Source: Deltaproteobacteria bacterium UBA5799 (GTDB lineage: Bacteria > Desulfobacterota > GWC2-55-46). From it: a stretch of DNA of 23,485 nucleotides. Of this stretch, positions 1 to 6,688 are shown one piece after another. The translations under genes and the position numbers were made by a program. Where the stretch lies: NCBI GenBank assembly GCA_002418185.1, contig DIDN01000009.1, forward strand, positions 1 through 23,485. The letters run 5' to 3'. The notes under the pieces were generated by a model. It was not told the DNA's origin and did no database searches. It was given only the letters and a program-made list of their open reading frames with translations. Each line of letters opens with the position of its first letter. Positions within the stretch are counted from its first letter, which is position 1.

Positions 1-1
1 G

Positions 2-2590
2 GCCGCCTTCGACCGCGAGATGGCCGAAAGCGGGCGTTTTTTCTGGCGCAGTCCGGAGGTGCTGCCGTTTTCCTCCTGGGCCGCCTCTTTCTGGGAGGAG
101 CGCGGGGGGGAGCCGGTCCTGGGTGGGGCCGCCTCGCTTGCGCTCTGGGAGAGGTCCGTATGCGCCGGCAGCCCCGGGTACGGGAACATGGCGGCGGTCG
201 TGAAGAGGTCTTATGAGGCATACGGGCTTTTGAATGAATACGGGATAAGGCTCCCCGCGGATATATACCTTACCGAGGAGGCGAGGGCCCTCAAGAGGTG
301 GGCAGCGGCATACGATAGCGAACTTGGAAGGCTCGGTTTCCTCGACGCATCCGTCATTCCGGCAAAGGTCGCAGAAATTGTAAAAAAAGGCGGGCACCCG
401 CTCCCGTCCGAGGTAGTAATGGCCGGTTTCGACGAGATGAGCCCGGCTTGCTCCGGGCTCGTCCTTGCCCTCAAGGCCGGAGGGGCAAGGGTCTCTTTCT
501 GGCCGGGGGAGGAGGCCTCCTCCCCGGGCCAGGTCAGGGTCAGGGCGTACGAGAGCGAGGACGAGGAAGCGGAGCAGGCGGCCAGGTGGGCGCGCGGCGT
601 CTTGAGGCCCGGCATGAGGATGGGCTTTATCGTGCCCGGGCTCGAAAGGTACAGGGGCGCGGTCCGGAGGGAATTCTCCGCAGAGCTTTCACCGGAATCT
701 GTCCTGCCCTGGGCGGTAGCAAGGGAGGTATTCAACATCTCCCTCGGGGAGCCGCTTGATTGCGAGCCGCTTGTAAGGTCGGCCCTTGACCTCATACTCA
801 TGGGCGAGAGGGAAGAGGCGCTCGATTCCGTAAGCAGGGTCCTCAGGTCGCCCTATTTCGCGGGCGAGGACCAGGTTGCGTGCGCAAGGGTCGACCATGC
901 CCTGAGGAAAGATAACAGGGGCGCTCTCGGTGTAGGGGAATTGAAGCCCCTGGCGAGACGCTACGGCGCCGCCGGCCTCGAGAAAAGGGCGGACGCCTGG
1001 ACTGGGTGGTTTAAGTCTTCGCGGGAACGGGACCTGCCGTCGGGCTGGGCCAGGTCATTTGCCGACCTTTTGAGGAAGACCGGGTGGCTGTCCGGTCTTA
1101 AGCTGTCGAGCCGCGAGTTCCAGGCGCACAAGGCCTGGAACTCCGTACTCGAAGGGCTTTCCGGCCTCGACGACATACTCGGCAGGGTCACAAGGGCCGA
1201 GGCCGCCCGAAGGCTCTCTTCCCTTGCCGCCGATGCGATCCACCAGCCAGAGACGCCGGAGTGCAATATCCAGATACTGGGCCTGCTCGAATCGTCTGGC
1301 ATGTACTTTGACCGGGCCTGGATAATGGGGTGCCACGAGCATGCGCTGCCGCGGGAGCCCTCGCCGAACCCCTTCATACCGGTCTGGGTGCAGAGGGAGC
1401 GCGGGCTGCCGCGCTCGTCGAGCGAAAGGGAGCTCTTGTTCGCCAGGACGGCGGTAGAGAGGCTTGTACGGTGCGCCCCGTCCGTTGAAGTAAGCTACCC
1501 GCTCTTCTCCGATGAAAAGGAGCGCAGGGTAAGCCCCTTTTTCAGCTCCTTCCCGGCGACGGAATCGAGGATGGAGGGCTCGTCGAGGATCGAGGACCAT
1601 GCGGCGGAAGGCCTCAAGGGAAGGCTCGAGGAGGCGCCCCCCGACGACCCTCCCCCGGTTTCCGAAGATGAAAAGGCGCTCATACGGGGCGGCACGCAGA
1701 TATTGAAGGACCAGTCGCTCTGCCCGTTCAGGGCCTTTGCGATACACAGGCTCGGCGCGAGCGCGATGCCCGAGGTGGAGCCGGGACTCAAGCCCGAGGC
1801 AAGGGGCAGGGTCATACACGCTGCCCTCAAGCTCTTCTGGGAGAAGCTGGGAGGCTCTGAGGGGCTAAGGGAACTTCAGGAGAAAGGCGCTCTCGATGAG
1901 TATGTCGAAAGGACAGCCGACAAGGCGATGGAGGAGGCGAGGATAGGGCCGCCGTTCAGGACCCGTTTTATCGGGCTTGAGAGGAAAAGGCTCGTATCGC
2001 TCTTGCGCGGGTGGGCCGAGGTGGAGCTTAAGAGGGGGGCCTGGTTCAGGGTAAAGGCAATCGAGGCCGAGAGGAGGATGGAGATAGGGGGCCTGCCATT
2101 AAGGGGCAGGGTTGACAGGATAGACGAGCTTCCGGACGGAAGCGAACTCGTAATCGATTACAAGAGCGGAAATGCCTCCCGCTACGATTGGCTTACGGAG
2201 AGGCCCAGGGAGCCGCAGCTCCTCATATACAGCGTAGAGGGGAACTTTTCCGGGGTGTCTTTCGCCCGGCTCGTCCCGGGCGAGCTGAAATTCGTAGGCA
2301 TCTCTAAATACGACGGGCTCCCGGGCATAAAGCCCTACGAGTCCGACCATATTTTCAGGACGAAAGCCGAGGGCAAGGACTGGGACGGGCTCATGGGATT
2401 CTGGAAATCCGCGCTCGAAGGGCTCGCCCGGGACTTCATGTCCGGGGTCGCGGATATCGACCCCAACGGCGGCGTTTCAGGGAACGAGAGCGCGTGCCTT
2501 TACTGCGAGCTTCCGGCCCTTTGCAGGGTGGCCGAGCTTCTGCCCGCTATGCGCGGGGAAGGGGATGATGAGCGTAACGGCGACCGATAG
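2..2590 (+). CDS. AddB-like PD-(D/E)XK nuclease / probable DNA repair protein, 5' truncated
   Basis: This is the C-terminal part of an AddB-like protein, probably the non-helicase partner of the helicase-nuclease encoded next door, acting on double-strand DNA ends. The frame is open to the left edge (residues before the ATG at 20 read AAFDRE), so the true start lies outside the window. Numbering from base 2, a RecB-family nuclease domain occupies about residues 560-850: His606 in GRVIH, Asp705 in GRVDRID, Asp719-Tyr-Lys721 in VIDYKSG, and Gln739/Tyr743 as the QxxxY motif. Cys574, Cys832, Cys835 and Cys841 reproduce the spacing C-xn-C-x2-C-x5-C known for the 4Fe-4S cluster of AddB-type nucleases. 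The length resembles the family of roughly 900-residue AddB-related 'probable DNA repair proteins' rather than the longer AddB of Bacillus. Its end overlaps the next gene by 26 bases, indicating co-translation. Family confidence is high; the exact orthology is less certain. Confidence 0.85.
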   Translation, partial: AAFDREMAESGRFFWRSPEVLPFSSWAASFWEERGGEPVLGGAASLALWERSVCAGSPGYGNMAAVVKRSYEAYGLLNEYGIRLPADIYLTEEARALKRWAAAYDSELGRLGFLDASVIPAKVAEIVKKGGHPLPSEVVMAGFDEMSPACSGLVLALKAGGARVSFWPGEEASSPGQVRVRAYESEDEEAEQAARWARGVLRPGMRMGFIVPGLERYRGAVRREFSAELSPESVLPWAVAREVFNISLGEPLDCEPLVRSALDLILMGEREEALDSVSRVLRSPYFAGEDQVACARVDHALRKDNRGALGVGELKPLARRYGAAGLEKRADAWTGWFKSSRERDLPSGWARSFADLLRKTGWLSGLKLSSREFQAHKAWNSVLEGLSGLDDILGRVTRAEAARRLSSLAADAIHQPETPECNIQILGLLESSGMYFDRAWIMGCHEHALPREPSPNPFIPVWVQRERGLPRSSSERELLFARTAVERLVRCAPSVEVSYPLFSDEKERRVSPFFSSFPATESRMEGSSRIEDHAAEGLKGRLEEAPPDDPPPVSEDEKALIRGGTQILKDQSLCPFRAFAIHRLGASAMPEVEPGLKPEARGRVIHAALKLFWEKLGGSEGLRELQEKGALDEYVERTADKAMEEARIGPPFRTRFIGLERKRLVSLLRGWAEVELKRGAWFRVKAIEAERRMEIGGLPLRGRVDRIDELPDGSELVIDYKSGNASRYDWLTERPREPQLLIYSVEGNFSGVSFARLVPGELKFVGISKYDGLPGIKPYESDHIFRTKAEGKDWDGLMGFWKSALEGLARDFMSGVADIDPNGGVSGNESACLYCELPALCRVAELLPAMRGEGDDERNGDR

Positions 2591-5500
2591 CGACATGCTC
2601 GCAAGGGAGAGGGCGCTGGACGTCTCCGCCTCTTTCGCGGTGCAGGCGCCTGCCGGGTCCGGTAAGACGGAGCTACTCATGCAGAGGTTCCTCGCGCTCC
2701 TTTCAAAGGTGGAAAAGCCCGAGCAGATACTCGCACTGACATTCACTCGGAAGGCCGCCGGGGAGATGCACTCGCGGATTACCGGGGCCATGAGGAAGGC
2801 CTCGGAAGGGTGCGCAGCCGAAAAGCCCCACGAGATGAAGACCCTCGGGCTCGCGGCGGCCGCGATCGAGCGGGACAGGGAGATGGGATGGGACGTCCTT
2901 CTGAACCCGGGCAGGCTCAAGGTGCAGACAATCGACTCGTTCTCGTCGGTTTTGGCGAGGCAGATGCCGCTCCTTTCAGGGCTCGGCGACTACTCCGTGA
3001 CCGACGAGCCGGAGGAGCTTTACACGCTCGCGGCTGAGCGCACGATCGCCCTTGTCGAGGACGAAGGGCCGGACGGCGCCCCGGTAAGGAGCGCGCTCGA
3101 GCACCTCGACAACTCCGTAAGGGCGCTTTCGAAAAGGCTCGTCATGATGCTCGGGAAGCGAGACCAGTGGCTCCGGCACCTCGAACGGGACCCCACGGAC
3201 GAAGGCATGAGGGCGCTACTCGAAGGCTCCCTTAAAAGGCTCGTGGAGGAGGAGCTAAGGGAGGTGGCGGCAGAGTTCCCGAAAGGGCTCGAAGGCGCGC
3301 TTTTGCGCCCAGCCAGGCACGCGGCAGCGAACATCTGCAATGACAAGAGCGCGATACCGGTACTGTCCGGCCTCGAAAGGCTGCCAGGGTGCGGTGCAGG
3401 CGACCTCCCCCTCTGGAAGGGGATAAGGGAGCTCCTCATGACAGGAAAGGACGCTTTCCGGAAGCCCGGCGGCGTGAACGCGAAGCTCGGCTTTCCGAAC
3501 GGTGACCCTTTTTCCGCTGCAGTCAAAAAGGAATTCCAGGGGCTGCTTGAGTCCCTGTCAGGCAACGAGAAGCTTCTGAAGGCGCTCGGAAGGGTAAAGG
3601 CGCTCCCCATTCCGGAGTTCCCCGAGGAGGAGAGGGAGACGCTCTTCGCGCTCATGCGTCTTCTGCCGGTCGCTGAAAGGGAGCTCAACCGGGTCTTTGC
3701 AGAGGCCGGAAAGGCCGACTTCCAGGCAATCGCGCTCTCGGCCCTCAAATCGCTCGGCACAGAAGACGAGCCGACTGACCTCATGTTGGCGCTCGACATG
3801 AAGATACAGCACATACTCGTCGACGAATACCAGGACACCTCAGAAACGCAGCTGTCGCTCCTTGAGTCCCTCACGAGGGGATGGACCGAAGGGGACGGCA
3901 GGACCCTTTTCGTCGTCGGCGACCCGATGCAGTCCATCTATCTTTTCAGGGAGGCCCAGGTGGGCCTCTTCCTCAGGGCAAGGAAGGAGGGCATAGGCCC
4001 TGTAAGGCTTGCCCCGCTTACTCTTTCCAGGAACTTCAGGTCGTCCGAGCGCATAGTCGAATGGGTGAACCGGACTCTCGGCCCGGCGTTCCCCTTATCC
4101 GAGGACTTCTTTACTGGCGCCGTTACCTACGCGCCGTCCGCGTCGGCAAGGGGAGCGGTCCAGGAGAGCGCTGTCGAGCTGACGCTTACGCGTGAAAGGG
4201 ACGGTTCGCTTGAGGCCGCCCATGTCCTTTCCATAATAAGGAAGCTCCCGGAGGACGAATCCGCCGCGATACTCTGCAGGTCGAGGACGCACGTGGACGC
4301 TATCGTCGAGGCGCTTAAATGCGAAGGGGTCAGGTTCAGGGCAAGGGACATGGACCCGCTTTCAGAGAGGCCGGCGGTGCGGGACCTCATGGCGCTGCTC
4401 AAGGCCCTTGACCACCCGTTCGACAGGGTGGCGTGGCTTGCGAGCCTCCGCGCCCCCTGGTGCGGCCTCGTTCTTTCAGACCTCCACGCGCTCTGCACCG
4501 GAGATGTTTCCACGCCGATATGGGAGCTTGCTTCGGATGAAAAAAGGCTCGTCGCCCTCTCGGAGGACGGGAGGACGAGGCTTTCCGGGTTTATCGAAAA
4601 AACGCGAAAAGCGCTCTCGCTCCGGGGCAGGAGGCCGCCCTCCGAGGTGCTCCGCGGCTTATGGGTAAGCCTCGGCGGTCCTGGCGCTTCCGGAGACGAG
4701 GGCGCAATGGACGACGCCAGGGAGTTCTTTAGGCTCCTCCGGTCAGTCGAGGGGCCTGGCCGTGTACCGATGGCGGAGCTCGATAGGAGGATAGAAACTC
4801 TCTATTCAGGCGTAGGGAGCCGTGACGCCCGGCTTGAGATAATGACCGTGCACAAGGCCAAGGGCCTTGAATTCGACAACGTCATAATCCCCGGGCTCGG
4901 AAAGGGTGCGAGGAACGAGGACAGGGGCCTCCTCATATGGCTCGAAAAGGGAAAGGACCTCCTCCTTGCGCCTGCCCCGGGCAAGGGTAAGGAAGGGTCC
5001 GGCATATACGAGTATCTCTCCGGCATATTGAAGGAAAAGAGGGAGCTTGAGGAGATGCGCCTCCTTTACGTGGCCGCCACGAGGGCCCGAAAATCGCTCT
5101 ACCTCATAGGCCACGTCAACGAGGGCGAGGACGGGGAGATCTGTGCTGCCCCGAGGTCCTTCCTCTCGAAGATTTCCCGCGCGATCGGTGAAGGCCGGCT
5201 CATTGAAAGCGCCGGCAGCGGCCCCCCTGACGAATGGGCCGGGATACGGACGAGGAAAAGGGTCCCTCTTTCATGGGAATTGCCGGAGCCCGCCCCCCCG
5301 GTGCCCGCAGACGGCGCGGAGAAGGTAATCGAGCAGGCCGAGCCCGAGTTCTACTGGGCGGGCGAGGCGGTTCGCCACACGGGAACCGTCGTCCACAGGT
5401 GCCTCTGCCGGATAGCAAGGGAAGGACTGGAGGAATGGGGGAGGGGGCGGATACAAGCCGAGGAGCCGCGCTTGAAGGCCATGCTCCGCTCCCTCGGGCT

Positions 5501-5885
5501 CGGCGCGAAGGAGGCAGAGAGAGCCGCGAAAGAGGGCGTAATGACCCTCCTTAAGGCCGTCTCCGACCCCAAGGGGCGCTGGATACTCTCAAAAAGGGAA
5601 GATGCCGGCACCGAGCTCCCGGTGACTGCGGTGCTTGAGGGCGGGATAGCCCACATGGTGATAGACCGGACGTTCGTGGACGAGGACGGGGCGCGCTGGG
5701 TTATAGACTACAAGACCGGCGCGCACGGGGGCGGATCGCTCGAGGAGTTCTTCAATAACGAGCGCGAAAGGTACAGGCCGCAGCTCGAAAGGTACGCGCG
5801 GGCGCTCCGTAAGGGTGGCGAAAAAAGGGAGATAAGGATGGGGCTCTATTACCCGGCCCACTCGGCCCTGATAGAGGTCAAATGA
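2565..5885 (+). CDS. addA: AddA-like UvrD/Rep-family helicase-nuclease
   Basis: This is a 1106-residue superfamily 1A helicase fused to a RecB-type nuclease, expected to unwind and trim broken DNA ends for RecA loading. Helicase motifs in order: Walker A APAGSGKT at 28-35, motif Ia around LTFTRKAAGEM, DEYQD at 420-424, GDPMQ at 452-456, LSRNFRS for motif IV, TVHKAKGLEFDN at 761-772 and RLLYVAATRAR at 832-842. The C-terminal nuclease is complete: His944 in GTVVH, Asp1034, Asp1048-Tyr-Lys1050 in VIDYKTG and Gln1073/Tyr1077 as QxxxY. The start is one of two adjacent ATGs (2565 or 2568), preceded by the purine-rich GGGGAAGGGG. It overlaps the upstream AddB-like gene by 26 bases, and the pairing supports an AddAB-type complex with two nuclease sites. 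RecB is the alternative, but no RecC or RecD is seen here. Confidence 0.9.
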   Translation: MMSVTATDSDMLARERALDVSASFAVQAPAGSGKTELLMQRFLALLSKVEKPEQILALTFTRKAAGEMHSRITGAMRKASEGCAAEKPHEMKTLGLAAAAIERDREMGWDVLLNPGRLKVQTIDSFSSVLARQMPLLSGLGDYSVTDEPEELYTLAAERTIALVEDEGPDGAPVRSALEHLDNSVRALSKRLVMMLGKRDQWLRHLERDPTDEGMRALLEGSLKRLVEEELREVAAEFPKGLEGALLRPARHAAANICNDKSAIPVLSGLERLPGCGAGDLPLWKGIRELLMTGKDAFRKPGGVNAKLGFPNGDPFSAAVKKEFQGLLESLSGNEKLLKALGRVKALPIPEFPEEERETLFALMRLLPVAERELNRVFAEAGKADFQAIALSALKSLGTEDEPTDLMLALDMKIQHILVDEYQDTSETQLSLLESLTRGWTEGDGRTLFVVGDPMQSIYLFREAQVGLFLRARKEGIGPVRLAPLTLSRNFRSSERIVEWVNRTLGPAFPLSEDFFTGAVTYAPSASARGAVQESAVELTLTRERDGSLEAAHVLSIIRKLPEDESAAILCRSRTHVDAIVEALKCEGVRFRARDMDPLSERPAVRDLMALLKALDHPFDRVAWLASLRAPWCGLVLSDLHALCTGDVSTPIWELASDEKRLVALSEDGRTRLSGFIEKTRKALSLRGRRPPSEVLRGLWVSLGGPGASGDEGAMDDAREFFRLLRSVEGPGRVPMAELDRRIETLYSGVGSRDARLEIMTVHKAKGLEFDNVIIPGLGKGARNEDRGLLIWLEKGKDLLLAPAPGKGKEGSGIYEYLSGILKEKRELEEMRLLYVAATRARKSLYLIGHVNEGEDGEICAAPRSFLSKISRAIGEGRLIESAGSGPPDEWAGIRTRKRVPLSWELPEPAPPVPADGAEKVIEQAEPEFYWAGEAVRHTGTVVHRCLCRIAREGLEEWGRGRIQAEEPRLKAMLRSLGLGAKEAERAAKEGVMTLLKAVSDPKGRWILSKREDAGTELPVTAVLEGGIAHMVIDRTFVDEDGARWVIDYKTGAHGGGSLEEFFNNERERYRPQLERYARALRKGGEKREIRMGLYYPAHSALIEVK

Positions 5886-5921
5886 CCGTCATCCCCTGGA
5901 CTTGAAGTCCAGGGATGACGG
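5886..5921. repeat. REP-like palindrome after addA
   Basis: The left arm CCGTCATCCCCTGGACTT and the right arm AAGTCCAGGGATGACGG are almost perfect reverse complements, differing by one extra C in the left arm, with almost no loop. The element begins immediately after the addA stop codon. It has no following T-tract on the plus strand, so it is not a standard terminator. Its GTCATCCC ends resemble dispersed extragenic palindromes found in many bacterial genomes. That it is repeated elsewhere in this genome is inference. Confidence 0.6.
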
Positions 5922-5930
5922 CCGGACAAT

Positions 5931-5959
5931 AAAAAAGCGCCCCCGGACCGGGGGCGCTT
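5931..5959 (-). terminator. Rho-independent terminator of the first hemerythrin gene
   Basis: Read on the minus strand, a 10-bp stem AAGCGCCCCC/GGGGGCGCTT with a 5-base loop is followed directly by a run of six T residues. It lies 17 bases past the stop codon of the minus-strand hemerythrin gene. On the plus strand the A-run precedes the stem, so it terminates mainly the minus-strand transcript. Confidence 0.85.
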
Positions 5960-5976
5960 GCGAAGTCCCGGTATCT

Positions 5977-6408
5977 TCAATAGTTCACTACCACCTGGCG
6001 GTGCTTGAGCTCCTCTGCCCTGAGGAATGAGCCGAGCGACTTGTCCATGTTACCTATATGGTTCATGAACCAGTCGATTATCCGCCTTTGCACCTTGAGT
6101 ACGAGCGAGAGCCTGGCCCCGGTCTCGAACTCGGCCCTGAGGGCCGTTATCTCCTCGAGGAGCTTCCTGTGCTCCGCCGCATGGGCCCTCTTGCCGGAAT
6201 AGCCTATACGGTCCATTGCGGCCTCCTCGGACTCGAAATGCCTCCCGAGGTAATTTTCCATGAAGTCGTAAAGCTCCTCGATTTCTTCCCTCCCGCGCCC
6301 GTGCTCCATGGCGGCCACGAGCTTGCCGAACCTGTCGAAGAGCTCCCTGTGCTGCTTCTCCTGCCACCAGACCCCGGTAGAGAGCTGCTCTTTCCATCTG
6401 ACCATCAT
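5977..6408 (-). CDS. Bacteriohemerythrin (first copy)
   Basis: This is a 143-residue single-domain hemerythrin, a four-helix bundle holding a non-heme di-iron centre that reversibly binds oxygen. All seven expected ligands are visible in canonical spacing: His20, His57 and Glu61 (HFESE), His76, His80, His117 and Asp122 (HIGNMD). No signal peptide or membrane segment is present, so it should be cytoplasmic. The start is the first of two tandem ATGs, supported by a perfect AGGAGG at 6416-6421 seven bases upstream. It is monocistronic, with its own terminator downstream. It is transcribed divergently from the histidine kinase operon, which suggests but does not prove a link to that sensor. Likely roles are oxygen storage, delivery, detoxification or sensing; the sequence does not say which. 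A second copy lies at 13823. Confidence 0.93.
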   Translation of the reverse strand: MMVRWKEQLSTGVWWQEKQHRELFDRFGKLVAAMEHGRGREEIEELYDFMENYLGRHFESEEAAMDRIGYSGKRAHAAEHRKLLEEITALRAEFETGARLSLVLKVQRRIIDWFMNHIGNMDKSLGSFLRAEELKHRQVVVNY

Positions 6409-6592
6409 GATAGTGCCTCCTATGAATCTGGCGTGCTTTGAGGAATTGTGTCGGCCCAGAAGGGCCTCAATAACTTATCGGACGCCCCGGCCCGGGCCTT
6501 TAGCAGAAAAGAGCGTCCGGCGCCCCTATGTAAATATCTGAATTATAATAACAAGTCCGGCTAGCGCGGCCAGGCCGCGCGCTCCCTTGCGC

Positions 6593-6622
6593 TTGACAAA
6601 ACGGAAGGGGACATAGTACCCT
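6593..6622 (+). promoter_or_regulatory. Candidate sigma-70 promoter of the histidine kinase operon
   Basis: A perfect -35 box TTGACA at 6593-6598 is followed after 18 bases by TACCCT at 6617-6622, a weak -10 that keeps the key T, A and final T. Transcription would begin near 6629, just past the upstream ATG at 6627, which favours the downstream ATG at 6687 as the translated start. The rest of the 6409-6626 gap holds an AT-rich patch with TATAAT-like sequence on both strands (6542-6549), a GC palindrome (6564-6580) and a long-loop inverted repeat CGGACGC/GCGTCCG (6479-6519). No other clear promoter is seen. Confidence 0.45.
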
Positions 6623-6650
6623 CTCTATGCTGGACGAACCCTCAAATTTT

Positions 6651-6688
6651 CCGGCCAGATATTCCGGCCAGATATTCCGGTCAGACAT
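6651..6688. repeat. 13-bp tandem repeat near the histidine kinase start
   Basis: The unit CCGGCCAGATATT occurs at 6651-6663 and again exactly at 6664-6676. A third, degenerate copy (CCGGTCAGACATG) at 6677-6689 ends in the candidate start codon ATG at 6687. The unit is not a multiple of three. The repeats lie between the candidate promoter and the better supported start, so they may form part of the leader or an operator rather than coding sequence. Confidence 0.7.

Noticed and set aside
3020..3937. 305-codon open frame on the minus strand
   Set aside because: It is antisense to the AddA-like gene, serine-rich shadow sequence without domains; the plus-strand helicase motifs are unambiguous.
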